DNA from: Lewinellaceae bacterium
Lineage (GTDB): Bacteria > Bacteroidota > Bacteroidia > Chitinophagales > Saprospiraceae
Assembly: GCA_020636025.1 (NCBI GenBank)
Contig: JACJYQ010000006.1
Span: 434,001-498,000, forward strand
Direction of reading: 5' to 3'
DNA: 64,000 nt
Shown here: positions 17,911 through 27,754 of the stretch, piece by piece
Position numbering within the stretch: position 1 is the stretch's first letter
Layout: each line of letters begins with the position of its first letter
Translations under genes and position numbers: made by a program
Notes under the pieces: model-generated
Told to the model about the DNA's origin: nothing
Database searches by the model: none
The model's input: only the letters and a program-made list of their open reading frames with translations

Positions 17911-20433
17911 CTACAGTTTAACCAGTTTTTCCGAAGTCAGTATTTTACCTGAAACTCCGACTATCTGTACGTAATATAACCCTGCAGGCAGCGAGGCGAT
18001 ATCCAGTATCTGATCGTCAAGCCTTTGGTTCCGTACAGGTTTTGTGAGTCTTAATTTACCCATGGCATCAAAAAGGCGGATGCTGCCATCAAACGCGACT
18101 GTTGATGTGCTTTTGAAATACACCTGGGTATTTGCCGGGTTAGGGTATAAAACGGCTTTTTTAACATCAGAAGACAATTCTTCCTGGGTTCCCACAAGGG
18201 TTTCCAGAGGAATTGAAAAGACTCCCCGTCCGTGGGTTCCGGCGTATAAGCGGCGTATGGAGTGCCGTATTTTCAGGTCAAGCACATACACGGCCGGCAT
18301 GCCCTGGCCATAGGGTTTCCAGTTGATCACATCTGCATCAGAGTAGTAAACACCGATATCCGTTCCTATCATCAAGTAATTGGTAATGCTGTCGAAGAGA
18401 ATGCAGTTTACCGGCACATTGGGCAAATTGCCACTCAGGTTCTGCCAGCTGGTTCCGGCAGTTGAACTGCAAAAAACTTTCTTCCCTGCCGAATAACCAC
18501 CTGTTGTAACCCAGACTTTTTGAGGGTTTGTGGGGTGTACAAATAGCCTGGTAATATCTTCTGTAGCCGGGATAAAATACTGGTTCCAGCTTTGACCACC
18601 ATCGGAAGTACGGTAAACCCGTTTCGACCAGCAGGCGTAAATTACATTTGTATCCGTTGGCGACATGACTATATCTCTCAGTTCATTGTTCACATCACCG
18701 GTAAGGTTATCGCTGATCTTGTGAAAATGGTTTCCGCGATCGAAAGAGCGGAAAACATCTTCAAATCCGGCAATAAACGTCTTGCCATTTTGCGGATTTA
18801 GAATAAAAGGCGTAACCCAGTCACCGGAGGGCTGCCCGGGAATGTTATCGGCAATGTTGGTGGAGTTTATGTAGCTATCGGTTGTTCTGTAAATATCATT
18901 TCCTCCGTAGTATTCTGTGTACATGATGTTGTTCGCCTCCGGATCAATGATCTGGCACATCGCGTCGCCGCCGTTTGTATGTGACCACCCGCCAAACGAG
19001 GTTCTGAGCCAACCGCCGTTGTCCTGTGAACCGGCTGCAATTTTCAGTTCTCCCACCTGAGAGACATCTATCCTATAGAATTGAGCAATGGCCAGACTAC
19101 TCGAGAAATCCTTCCAGGTTTCGGTTGATTCATTGTACCTGTATATGCCGCCGTCGTTGCAATACCAGATCTCTGCCTGATTATGCGGACTCCGTATCAG
19201 GTCGTGGGCATCAGCGTGTACTTCTGCATGCACATTGTCATTGTACCAATGGGTAATGGGTTCCCAGTTCGCGCCTTGGTCCTGAGATCGGCTGACAACC
19301 ACACCGCAGATATATACTGTATTGGTGTCGGTCGGGGAAAAAGCAAATATTCCCCAATCATCATCGGGCGCCTGATTTTCTGTGTAGGTCAGTCCGCCAT
19401 CTTTCGACAATAAAAACAGCTTTCCATTGGAAAAATGCACACCCAGCCATTCGGGCATAAGCGGGCTTACCGCCAGGCGAATGGTATTCTCGGATGTTTG
19501 GAAATCCGAGATCTGTTCCCAGCTATCGCCGGTATTGGTGGTTTTATCCACCTGGCTTGTACCCCAATAGTTGTGGTGTGCAGCATATATGGTGGAGTCG
19601 TTGCTGGGGTGAAAAACGATATCTGTATATTCTCCGGTTCGCAGGGTTTCCCAGGTTACGCCGCCATCTTTTGTGCGCAAAACACCTCTGTTGGAGGCTA
19701 CCAATATGGTTTGAGGATCTGAAGGCGACATCACCATATTGTAAATCACATTGTTCTGAGTGAGTTTCCAGTCGAGCCCGGTGGGCGCCCAGGTGTTCCC
19801 GCCATCTGTGCTTTTATAAATGCCCAGGTTCCACATCCACCAGCCACCTTTATCACCCAGCGAAATGTAGAGCGTTTCCGGGTTTTGATAATCAACCAGG
19901 ATCACGCTGACCGGCAAATAAGGCAGGCCGTCTCCCATTGGGTTCCAGTTATTTCCGCCATCTGTCGTTTTCCAGATACCGCCGTCAGGCGTGCCTACCC
20001 ACATGATGTTTGGGTCGAAGGGGTGAAAGGCAACATGTTTGGTACGCCCCATACCCCAATAACCGCCATTCGGGTTATATCGCGGGCCCTCATTCTGCCA
20101 CTCGGGCTGTTGACTCCTGTTTTGCAGATTTTCTGCCACGCGTTTTCTGCTTTCCAGCCATTGCTCGCGCAGATCGGGAAATGATCCGTCGATATTTACC
20201 CGGTCACGCCAAAACCATTTCCATCGCTGATATTTAACGAAAGCGTTGTCGGGACAATCGCTTTCCGGCATTTCAAGCGCGAAGTGTGCGTCAAGTTGGG
20301 CGCATATTTCAAAATAGTTGTCGGAAGTGATATTGACTTCGAGATCGGGAAGATTCTGGGAAAAAAGGCCTGAGCTGATGGCTACAAGAGCCAGTGATAT
20401 CAGGAAGCGGGAGCTGATAAGGTATTTATTCAT
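17911..20433 (-). CDS. Secreted sortilin/BNR-type beta-propeller protein with T9SS sorting domain
   Basis: A signal peptide (about residues 1-25, ending GLFSQ) precedes a 120-residue N-terminal region. Many BNR/sortilin-type blades follow (IWKTTDGGNNWNPMG, IYKSTDGGNTWAPTG, LRTKDGGVTWETL, VYRTSDGGQSWNQYF). The C-terminus has LYPNPANTQVYFKS to EKLVKL, a T9SS sorting domain. The Asp-box blades point to a ten-bladed or double propeller like Vps10/xyloglucanase-type proteins. No glycosidase catalytic residues can be assigned by eye, so the substrate is unknown. A TACCTTG element lies about 27 bp upstream of the start. It shares an operon with the hotdog thioesterase gene. Confidence 0.82.
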   Translation of the reverse strand: MNKYLISSRFLISLALVAISSGLFSQNLPDLEVNITSDNYFEICAQLDAHFALEMPESDCPDNAFVKYQRWKWFWRDRVNIDGSFPDLREQWLESRKRVAENLQNRSQQPEWQNEGPRYNPNGGYWGMGRTKHVAFHPFDPNIMWVGTPDGGIWKTTDGGNNWNPMGDGLPYLPVSVILVDYQNPETLYISLGDKGGWWMWNLGIYKSTDGGNTWAPTGLDWKLTQNNVIYNMVMSPSDPQTILVASNRGVLRTKDGGVTWETLRTGEYTDIVFHPSNDSTIYAAHHNYWGTSQVDKTTNTGDSWEQISDFQTSENTIRLAVSPLMPEWLGVHFSNGKLFLLSKDGGLTYTENQAPDDDWGIFAFSPTDTNTVYICGVVVSRSQDQGANWEPITHWYNDNVHAEVHADAHDLIRSPHNQAEIWYCNDGGIYRYNESTETWKDFSSSLAIAQFYRIDVSQVGELKIAAGSQDNGGWLRTSFGGWSHTNGGDAMCQIIDPEANNIMYTEYYGGNDIYRTTDSYINSTNIADNIPGQPSGDWVTPFILNPQNGKTFIAGFEDVFRSFDRGNHFHKISDNLTGDVNNELRDIVMSPTDTNVIYACWSKRVYRTSDGGQSWNQYFIPATEDITRLFVHPTNPQKVWVTTGGYSAGKKVFCSSTAGTSWQNLSGNLPNVPVNCILFDSITNYLMIGTDIGVYYSDADVINWKPYGQGMPAVYVLDLKIRHSIRRLYAGTHGRGVFSIPLETLVGTQEELSSDVKKAVLYPNPANTQVYFKSTSTVAFDGSIRLFDAMGKLRLTKPVRNQRLDDQILDIASLPAGLYYVQIVGVSGKILTSEKLVKL

Positions 20434-20472
20434 GAAACCGGAGGTGTAAAATAAGCTTGCAAGGTACGCCGA

Positions 20473-21879
20473 CTATTTCATCCAGCGCATGTAGGCGCTG
20501 CTGTCTTTAAGATTGAAATAGCGTTTTGGGAATTTATCGAAGGTGTAATTTTTGAAAGGGCCCAAAAACAAACCGGGTTTGTTCAATAGGGTATCAAAAC
20601 GGGCAAGGTCATTGGTAACCAATATGCATTTGGATGAATCCGGGGACTCAAGTGATGAAAGCATCAGGAATTCGTAAGGCATGGACCAGGCAAGTTTTAT
20701 GGTATCCATCGGTACTTGCTGTTCACTAAGTATCCATTTTTTATGTGTCAAAGTGCTTGCTTCATGCAAAAATGCCCTTTCCCAGTTAAGGCGATCCGTC
20801 CATGGTTTGTGCGCCTGATAAATACGAAACAATCCCAATAGGGCTATGGCCGAAATGACCAGGGCCATTTTCATTTCGGATAAAAGGCCAGGGAGCACAT
20901 CGAATACCAGCGGAATTGCCGCGAACAAACCCAGCGGCAGCCACAGATTTTCCATGTAAAACTGGTGCGTGCTTTCGTGGTACGGGATGTTTACCATCAA
21001 TACAAAACCGAGTGGGTACAACGCCGTCAAGAATCCTAAAAGCCAGCGCTTTTTCCATACGTAATACAACACTGTTGGAAACAAGCCAAGCAATACAAAC
21101 CAGTAATCCCGGAACAAATACTCAAGCAAGTCGCGGTTACTTTGAATATCCAGCCAGTGAGGCCACAACTGTTCAAACGCCTTGGCTTTGTCCAGGGCAA
21201 TGGCATCGTACCAATCCAGCTTAAATACCTTGAATTTCAGGAAGGTCAGCAAAGCCAACATGCCCATCATCATGGCAAATAATGACCTTGGGCTTTTCCA
21301 GAATGCATTTTTCCAATAGTCTCTGAGGATGAAAAACAGACAACCGAAAATGGCGGCATACATGACCAATGGATGAAAATAAAAAGCCGTAACAACCGAA
21401 GCAGTCCACAAAATCCATTCCCACCATTTCAAAGCCGAAACGCCATTTTTAGTGCTCATCCAGGCAAAGATCGCTACCAGAAAAACCAGTCCCTGTGGCA
21501 TTTCTGATAACCAGTAAAAAGTGTGCGTGGTCATGCCGGTCAGGACGAGGACAAGTACAAGTGCCCATTTCCAGGCGCGCAGCCAGCAGATCCAGGCAAA
21601 CAGGATGGCGGGCCACAGTACATGTCCCATTGAGTAGAAAAGCAGCACCCATTTCAGGGGAAGATTCATTGCCTGGGCAAGCCAGGGCCAACATTGAGTA
21701 GCCATGGCACCAAACCGTCCGCTTTGTATGTCCGGACTACCGCTTTTCAGGATCAGGAAAGTTTGAAAGGCCATGTCGATGTGGCCGATACGCTCCAGAT
21801 AGAAAACAATGGCTAAAACCAACAGGGCAAGTAAAACGCCTGCTCCCAAGAGAATTTGCCATGGATACTTGAGCTTCAT
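20473..21879 (-). CDS. Polytopic membrane protein of unknown function
   Basis: About ten hydrophobic segments fill residues 8-335 (for example WQILLGAGVLLALLVLAIVF and WALVLVLVLTGMTTHTF). A soluble C-terminal part of about 110 residues ends in AYMRWMK. The early HIDMAFQTFLILKSGSPDIQ loop before further membrane spans is reminiscent of GT-C type glycosyltransferases, but I cannot identify a defining motif, so this is only a possibility. I chose the ATG at 21879 (MKLKYPWQ) over one ten codons earlier because it begins just before the first membrane segment. It is 39 bp upstream of the propeller gene and may be co-transcribed with it. Confidence 0.65.
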   Translation of the reverse strand: MKLKYPWQILLGAGVLLALLVLAIVFYLERIGHIDMAFQTFLILKSGSPDIQSGRFGAMATQCWPWLAQAMNLPLKWVLLFYSMGHVLWPAILFAWICWLRAWKWALVLVLVLTGMTTHTFYWLSEMPQGLVFLVAIFAWMSTKNGVSALKWWEWILWTASVVTAFYFHPLVMYAAIFGCLFFILRDYWKNAFWKSPRSLFAMMMGMLALLTFLKFKVFKLDWYDAIALDKAKAFEQLWPHWLDIQSNRDLLEYLFRDYWFVLLGLFPTVLYYVWKKRWLLGFLTALYPLGFVLMVNIPYHESTHQFYMENLWLPLGLFAAIPLVFDVLPGLLSEMKMALVISAIALLGLFRIYQAHKPWTDRLNWERAFLHEASTLTHKKWILSEQQVPMDTIKLAWSMPYEFLMLSSLESPDSSKCILVTNDLARFDTLLNKPGLFLGPFKNYTFDKFPKRYFNLKDSSAYMRWMK

Positions 21880-22059
21880 AGCGGTAAATGTACAGAACGC
21901 ATATCCCATACCCCTGAAAATGATGCCAACTCTATACTACTTTTTCGTAAAGATCGAAGAAGGTGGTTCATGTTTTCAGACTCAGAATGGCCATCGTTAA
22001 GGCTTCTTATTCCGGGGGGGGCTCAAAATTCGGAATGACTCATTTATTTATCAAAATAG

Positions 22060-22265
22060 CCCTGAAAGGGCATAATCACATAACAATGTGGCGAAGCCCA
22101 TTGGTTAGTGCGCCTCATAAAAGTGCCCTGAAAGGGTGATATAAATACTTCCACACAAATCAACAGATGTCACCCTTTCAGGGCTTTTAAGAACGGCCGA
22201 CCCTACTGAAGGGCTTCACCCTTCCTTTTAGGATTTTGCCCTTTCAGGGCAAGGTTGGGCCTTGG
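22060..22265. repeat. Intergenic palindromic repeat cluster
   Basis: Positions 22125-22139 and 22170-22184 are a perfect 15-bp inverted repeat of the CCCTGAAAGGG type. A GCCCTGAAAGGGC hairpin with the CAATGTGGCGAAG motif precedes it, and CCCTTTCAGGGC follows. It belongs to the same family as the repeats at 7.6, 10.6 and 11.9 kb and fills most of the gap 21880-22324, which has no gene. Confidence 0.75.
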
Positions 22266-22324
22266 TAATATAAACTGTGCCATAGTTTATGGACGTGTTT
22301 TCCCCAGCAGAGTGCTCCAACTCC

Positions 22325-23161
22325 TTACACAGGAACAAAGAAGTCAGTCCGAAATCCAGGGATCAGCCCTTTTTCACGGGCGGTGTTGAACATAGCCATG
22401 ATGGCCTGTTTACCTGCTTCGCCCAGGTCGACGCTGAAATTGTTTACATACAAATTGATGTGCGCGCGCATCACGGCTTCATCCATTTCCTGGGCGTATT
22501 GACGCACAAAAGGCATCACATCGTCCTGGTTGGCAAATGCATATTCCACGCTTTTTTTCAGGGCGCGGTTTACCTTCTGCTGAATCTCCAAGGGCAAGGC
22601 GCGATTGATCACAATACCACCCAGCGGAATTGGAAATCCGGTGCTGCTTTCCCAATACTCTCCCAGATCGATCAGCTTTTTCAGGCCTTTTTGTTCGTAA
22701 GTAAATCGATTTTCATGAATGATCAAACCGGCTTCATACTGACCGCTCAGCACGGAATCTTCGATTTCAGAGAATAACACGGCGGTTTTGTTTTTCGCTT
22801 CGGGGTAGGCCAGTCCCAGCAGAAAATTGGCGGTTGTCATGGCGCCTGGAATGGCGATGCCGGCCCTGTTTATTTGCTCCGGACTCATGAATTCTTTCGC
22901 GATAAGCAGAGGGCCGCAGTTCTTGCCCAAGGCGCTGCCGGAATTCAGCAAATTATAGGATTCTGTGAGGTGTGCAAATGCGTGATAGCTCAGTTTGGTG
23001 ATGTGGATATCGCCCTGAAAGGCCTTTTTGTTCAGCGCTTCCACATCTTCCATGATCACCTCAAATTCCAGGCCTTCGGTATCTATTTTGCCGTGGATGA
23101 GCGCATCAAAAATGAAGGTATCGTTCGGACAGGGAGAAAAACCTAGACTTAACTGCTGCAT
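22325..23161 (-). CDS. mqnD: 1,4-dihydroxy-6-naphthoate synthase (menaquinone, futalosine pathway)
   Basis: MqnD converts cyclic de-hypoxanthinyl futalosine to 1,4-dihydroxy-6-naphthoate. The N-terminal SLGFSPCPNDTFIFDALIHG, DIHITKLSYHAFAHL, GPLLIAK and GLIIHENRFTY are strongly typical of the family, which has a periplasmic-binding-protein fold but is cytoplasmic. The frame is open to an ATG at 23230, but the conserved MQQLSLGFSPCPNDT begins at 23161, so I used that start. The 278-residue length is typical. Other mqn genes are not in the window, and menaquinone genes are often scattered in Bacteroidota. Confidence 0.9.
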   Translation of the reverse strand: MQQLSLGFSPCPNDTFIFDALIHGKIDTEGLEFEVIMEDVEALNKKAFQGDIHITKLSYHAFAHLTESYNLLNSGSALGKNCGPLLIAKEFMSPEQINRAGIAIPGAMTTANFLLGLAYPEAKNKTAVLFSEIEDSVLSGQYEAGLIIHENRFTYEQKGLKKLIDLGEYWESSTGFPIPLGGIVINRALPLEIQQKVNRALKKSVEYAFANQDDVMPFVRQYAQEMDEAVMRAHINLYVNNFSVDLGEAGKQAIMAMFNTAREKGLIPGFRTDFFVPV

Positions 23162-23400
23162 ATTCGCTATTCTTGAAAGATCAGGCAAGTAAACGCACGG
23201 TGGTTTTAGAATGTTCAGGAGCTTTGACAAATGGTCAAAAAGCGCGTAAAACTCAGGTTTTAGGGCATGATTTAGCTCAAAAAGTAAAAAAACATGAAAT
23301 TAATATAGCACCCGAAGCAGCCTGAAAGTCATTGATAAGATGCTGTTTATCAATTAAAATTAATAATATTGTTCAATGAGGAGGCAAGAATTTTTCCCGG

Positions 23401-23434
23401 TTTTGTCGTGGTATTGATATTTGGATTACTTTTG
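23401..23434 (+). promoter_or_regulatory. Candidate promoter of an orphan transcript
   Basis: TTTTG (23401-23405) and TACTTTTG (23427-23434) are separated by 21 bases, matching both parts of the Bacteroidota promoter. No protein gene follows on this strand; two terminator-like hairpins do. Confidence 0.5.
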
Positions 23435-23439
23435 CAGCA

Positions 23440-23697
23440 GTAGTTTACCTCCCTTTTTAATCCCGGCTTTCTGCCACAGATTACTCATTCCCAGCCGAGT
23501 TATCCCTTTTTTAAAGTTAGTTTAAATCGACCCAGTCATTCATTAGGGTTCATTATATGGTTTATGCTGCCCTTGTGCAGCTGCCTGAATCATAGGATTG
23601 TTCCATTATAATCTCATGGTTGCCCCTCCGGTTAGGCTCGCGGTTGGGGCATTTTTTAGAATCCAAGAAGGCTCGCATGGCGAGCCTTTTTTTGTTT
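23440..23697 (+). ncRNA. Candidate non-coding RNA of about 210-260 nt
   Basis: The unit starts at a two-part promoter and ends in two hairpins with T-runs. Hairpin A is 23621-23626/23646-23651 with CCG/CGG inside, then TTTTTT. Hairpin B is 23668-23676/23680-23688, then TTTTTTT. Both hairpins point to + strand transcription, yet no credible + strand gene lies between mqnD and here. The octamer AGGCTCGC occurs in the loop of A (23634-23641) and in the left arm of B, so A and B could compete. I do not recognise it as RNase P RNA, tmRNA or SRP RNA. A small-peptide transcript or 6S-like RNA remains possible. Confidence 0.4.
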
Positions 23698-23715
23698 TGG
23701 GTGGTTTTTTTTCAA

Positions 23716-23772
23716 TACAAACGCCACGGCGGAGTGGGTAGAATGACTACTCACTCCGCCGTGGCGTTTGTA
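23716..23772 (-). terminator. Strong hairpin terminator at the end of the secreted-protein locus
   Basis: Positions 23716-23736 and 23752-23772 are a perfect 21-bp inverted repeat with a 15-base loop. It lies 20 bp past the stop codon of the last minus-strand gene of the 23.8-36.6 kb locus. Reverse-strand sequence after the stem runs into A-rich then mixed bases, so termination may depend on stem strength. Confidence 0.65.
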
Positions 23773-23792
23773 CATGTAGTAAATACTTATTA

Positions 23793-25055
23793 TTATTTCA
23801 ATTGAGCCTTGGTTAAGGCTTTCTCAACAAATAAAATTGCTTCAAGCTCACTAACTTCTTTCTCTAACTTAATTAAATACAGGAAAATCTCTTCAATCTT
23901 TTCTTGCTGGTTTATCGTTGTTTCTCCCAATTCAACGCTTCCTTCTGTTTCTACAATTGATGAGCTTCGGGTTCCTGGTAGATGTCCATACTTTTTAATA
24001 TAAGCGTCTACTTCTTCTAGTGGTTTTAATTCATAATTCTTATCAAAAACATAATCTGCCCAACCGATATTTGTCACTTTTACCCTGTCAGTTATGACTC
24101 CATTTTTTACAGTTAATGCAGCATTAGGGGAGAAGTTCATTGTGCCAATAGCGACGTTACCTTGCCGATGAATCAGAGAATTAGTAGAACATTGATCAAA
24201 ATCTACCCATTGCTTACAAGCGATTGAGTTTTGGTTCTCGGAAAGTAAATCTATGTAGTCTAAGATGCAATTATCGAAAAAATCAGCACAATCACCATCT
24301 AAATTTTCTGGGATGTCAGCCCATGGTGGACAGATTAATTCTCCATTTTCAAAAGTGCAAGTCATCCCATTAATCGTAAATTGTGCAAATCCAAGCATCA
24401 TTTCATTACAGTCAAAAATGGGAGGTATAAAACTAACAATTATTGCATTTTTATCTATGCTAATTCCCCATGATTCCTTGGAAAAAGTAAAATTTGTTCC
24501 AGGGATTATAACAGATATTGAAGAATTACTAAAGAAAACTGAAGGATCCAAAATTATTTCATTAGGGTCAAAATAAAAAAAAAGGCTCTCTTTCACATAT
24601 GAAGTACATTCAAAATGAGTCGGGCATGTATTAATTGGTCCTCCTGATTTTGGGAAATAGCCTCCTCTTACAAATACATAATATTTTGTGGTAGTTCCAG
24701 ATAATTCCTCTGTTGTACTAAACGATAAAGTATCCCCTTGTTGATAAGGTAAATCTGAAAATGAAAAATAAACCTCTCCACTAGGCTGAGCAGTTAGAAT
24801 ACCTGAATGAATACCATTTCTAGGATCATCTTCTTCAAAATAAAAGTCGAGATCAATACTATTATTATTAACTAGAAAATAGGTTGGTATCGTCGATAAG
24901 CTATCTACTCTTATTGTTATTTTCCCATTATACCCAATTGCACCTAGTTTGGTGCTGACAGCTTGTGCGTGAGTATTAACTATTGAAAGAAGTACAAAAA
25001 CAAGTGCCAATATATAGTTTTGAAAAACTTGACATACTATATTTATTTTTTTCAT
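23793..25055 (-). CDS. Secreted protein with endosialidase-chaperone-like C-terminal module
   Basis: A signal peptide (about residues 1-31, ending VNTHAQ) leads a 290-residue Cys-containing extracellular region that I do not recognise. The last 110 residues hold a module common at the ends of Bacteroidota surface proteins: VAIGTMNFSPNAALTVKNG, WADYVFDKNYELKPLEEVDA, YIKKYGHLPG and a coiled-coil KIEEIFLYLIKLEKEVSELE. Related sequences are often annotated as tail-fibre or peptidase S74-like. The coiled coil suggests trimerisation. There is no classical T9SS domain. It is the last gene of the locus and starts six bases after the stop of its upstream relative. Confidence 0.7.
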   Translation of the reverse strand: MKKINIVCQVFQNYILALVFVLLSIVNTHAQAVSTKLGAIGYNGKITIRVDSLSTIPTYFLVNNNSIDLDFYFEEDDPRNGIHSGILTAQPSGEVYFSFSDLPYQQGDTLSFSTTEELSGTTTKYYVFVRGGYFPKSGGPINTCPTHFECTSYVKESLFFYFDPNEIILDPSVFFSNSSISVIIPGTNFTFSKESWGISIDKNAIIVSFIPPIFDCNEMMLGFAQFTINGMTCTFENGELICPPWADIPENLDGDCADFFDNCILDYIDLLSENQNSIACKQWVDFDQCSTNSLIHRQGNVAIGTMNFSPNAALTVKNGVITDRVKVTNIGWADYVFDKNYELKPLEEVDAYIKKYGHLPGTRSSSIVETEGSVELGETTINQQEKIEEIFLYLIKLEKEVSELEAILFVEKALTKAQLK

Positions 25056-25061
25056 TGTGTA

Positions 25062-26768
25062 TTATTTGTTTTTCATTAATAAATTAAGTTTTTGATTCAG
25101 AGCATCCTTCTTATTATTTAACGCAATCAAATGAAGAAAAGCTTCTTCAATTTTCTTTTGCTGATCAAGCTTAACACTTTTCAATTCTATCCCTCCATTT
25201 TCTTCTACTTCCTTCTGTGAAATTGAGCCAGGTAAATGTTTGTGCTCCTTTATGTAAGATTCTACTTCCAATAAAGGCAATAACCCATAATCATCTTTAA
25301 ATACATAATCGCACCAGCCTTGACTTTCACACAATTCTACTCGGAATTTATCTGTTACAATTCCCCCCTTCACAGCAAGACTATACCCAACTTTCCCGAC
25401 GTTTGTCCCAATTTCAACCGTCCCTAAATGATAAATATTTCCTTCATGGGAACATGGATCTCCTTCCCATTGAATACAGTTTTGTGATTGATTGAAGGCT
25501 TCATTTTCAAGCATGTCCAGAATTGCTTTTCGACAGTCTGGATCATTAAGCACATCACAGGAGCTCGCTTGTCCATTATGCAATATGGTAAAATTACAGG
25601 TTCCAGCCATGCCAGAAGCATCAGTAACAGTCAAACCATAATTTCCACTTATTAGGTCTGGAATCTGCACTATACCATCATTACAAAATAAATTGGCCCT
25701 AATCCCGCTTTCTGCTCCCATCCAACTTATGGTATATGGAGTATTGGCACCACTAATCATTATACCAGCAACACCGTCACCACCAGATGCATCGTCTGTA
25801 GAGGGTTTAATTTGGAAACAAGTAATTTGGACCAAAGCATTTTGATCTAGTGGATATTCCTCGCCAGGATCAATATTGATTGATTTGTTTTGAACTAATT
25901 TAATTGATGGTGGGATTTCTTTTATAGATAGTTGTTCATCTATATGTTCAACTCGCTTTTGTAACTCAATCAAATGAAGGAAAATCTCTTCAATCTTTTC
26001 TTGTTGGTGAATGGTTTCATCTCCAATAAAAAAACCTCCATCCTGCTTTATTTTTTCAGAAGATGGGCATCCAGGCAAATGCTTGCTTTTTTGAATGAAA
26101 GTATTTAGCTCCTCTAGTGATTTTAAATCGTAGGTATTATCAAAGACGTAATCGCACCATTCACCATTACAAATTTGTAATTGTTCTGAAGTTACTCCGC
26201 CTTTGACACCTAATTTAAAACCCTGATTAGATACTTGAGATCCTATAATGACTTTTCCATTTCGCCAAATACCACTTTCAATGGTGCAAGGGCCTTCCAA
26301 CAATTTACAGTCATTTGGATTTGGAATTAGATCTTGAGCAAGCTCAATTAAAGGGGACTTACATTCAGTAATCAGGTCATTACAAGGAACAAGTTCTCCT
26401 CCAACATAAATGCATACTAATTCCGTTTGCGTATTTTTGTTAAAAATAACCGTACCTGTAGGATTTGCATAAGAACAAAATTCTGATAAAACGTCAGCTC
26501 TGCTATAAAACCCATTGCAACTCTTACCTGTTAAATTAATTGTAGTATTACACTTCTGGTCACTACCACCAAAATTAACAGTTGCTGTAGCCAACTGTGA
26601 AGAAATACCACCTGAATAATTATAAAAGAAAAAACCTTCTGTTATAGTAACACAAGGATAAGTTAGGTATCCTGCATATTGAGGGCACGCAATCTGGGCT
26701 TCGATATTTCCAATACCTCCACCTAAAAACATTACATGAACAAATATTATTAATTTTGAACAACTCAT
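25062..26768 (-). CDS. Secreted protein with two endosialidase-like tail modules (apparent fusion)
   Basis: A signal-like N-terminus (residues 1-25) is followed by a Cys-rich region. A complete tail module follows at about residues 165-280 (KVIIGSQVSNQGFKLGVKGG, WCDYVFDNTYDLKSLEELNT, KSKHLPG, coiled coil). A second region with a SprB-like stretch (GNYGLTVTDASG) comes next, and the same kind of module ends the protein at about 435-568 (WCDYVFKDDYGLLPLLEVES, HKHLPG). The module normally ends a protein, so the gene looks like two neighbours joined in frame. Function is unknown; the coiled coils suggest surface oligomers. It is tightly linked to the downstream gene (6 bp) and to the upstream fragment (15 bp). 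Confidence 0.7.
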   Translation of the reverse strand: MSCSKLIIFVHVMFLGGGIGNIEAQIACPQYAGYLTYPCVTITEGFFFYNYSGGISSQLATATVNFGGSDQKCNTTINLTGKSCNGFYSRADVLSEFCSYANPTGTVIFNKNTQTELVCIYVGGELVPCNDLITECKSPLIELAQDLIPNPNDCKLLEGPCTIESGIWRNGKVIIGSQVSNQGFKLGVKGGVTSEQLQICNGEWCDYVFDNTYDLKSLEELNTFIQKSKHLPGCPSSEKIKQDGGFFIGDETIHQQEKIEEIFLHLIELQKRVEHIDEQLSIKEIPPSIKLVQNKSINIDPGEEYPLDQNALVQITCFQIKPSTDDASGGDGVAGIMISGANTPYTISWMGAESGIRANLFCNDGIVQIPDLISGNYGLTVTDASGMAGTCNFTILHNGQASSCDVLNDPDCRKAILDMLENEAFNQSQNCIQWEGDPCSHEGNIYHLGTVEIGTNVGKVGYSLAVKGGIVTDKFRVELCESQGWCDYVFKDDYGLLPLLEVESYIKEHKHLPGSISQKEVEENGGIELKSVKLDQQKKIEEAFLHLIALNNKKDALNQKLNLLMKNK

Positions 26769-26783
26769 CTGTCTTAGTTTAAG

Positions 26784-27745
26784 TTAACGGTTAGCAATTT
26801 TTACAGCTTTGCGAACTACACGTTGATTGTTACAAGTTTTTAATTCGTAGAAATATAGTCCAGGGGCTAGCTGACTAGCATTATATTTTATCTGGTGATT
26901 ACCTTCTGAACAGTTTTCCAGTTTTTGTATAATTCCAATTAAACTGCCCGTAACACTAAAAAGAGAAATTGACGTGTTCCCAATGCAATTTTCAGGTATG
27001 AAATAATTTATATTGATTTCATCAGTAAATGGGTTGGGGTATATTTCCAAAATTGCCTTATCAACAACCAGGTTATTTTTAATTTCATTTGCGCGTTCGT
27101 CTTGTATAAATGTACTCTCGAATTTTTCTTCGTTGAGCTGTGGTTTTTCAACTTCAATACATGGATTTATTGCAAACCAGCTTCCAGTATTAGCGCTTGA
27201 TGATGGTTTAATCTCTATTCCAAAATCTGGTCGGATTTCAATATATTCAGCTGCTATATTTATGGAGTAGTGTGAGCTCCTTATTTTTCCATACGATGGA
27301 CAATTAACTCCGTAAATTAAAGACTGTGCAAAAATGTGTTCACCATTATCAGCTGGCAAGCAACGTGGAGCAACCTGAAATCCAAGGTTTTCAAAAAAAT
27401 ATATTTCAATTGTGTTGGAAAAAATTTGAGGGTTAAATTGAGAACCAGTATCGAATGCCCCGTCGATTGGAGTAGAAACTTTCAGTTTATAAGGATAGCC
27501 AATGTATGCCTCTGATTGAAAATAGTCACTTTCACAAAAAAATCCTTTATATAACCCTGAAGCATTTTCTAATTCAAGTTCTAATGTAAAATCCTTATGA
27601 TCTGGTTGTTGTCCTGACCAAAGTGGCGCAATAAACCTACAATTTACAGTTTGAGTAACTGGCAAATAAGATATTTGATTATCAGAGGTAAGAGCATCTA
27701 GTTCAACCGTGAAACAAACTTCTCCTCCAATACAACTCATTACAT
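26784..27745 (-). pseudogene. C-terminal fragment of an IS-interrupted T9SS surface protein
   Basis: This fragment has no signal peptide and no credible start of its own. It ends with a T9SS sorting domain (LEIYPNPFTDEININYFIPE to KAVKIANR). It is the 3' part of the gene whose other parts lie at 29069-31023 and 31009-32019. Removing the IS and one copy of its 9-bp target duplication joins the frames as INIYTDNVMSCIGGEVCF. In the broken state the sorting domain is lost from the exported part, so surface delivery by T9SS should fail. Function of the intact protein is unknown; PKD repeats suggest adhesion or scaffolding. Confidence 0.8.
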
Positions 27746-27754
27746 TATCGGTAT

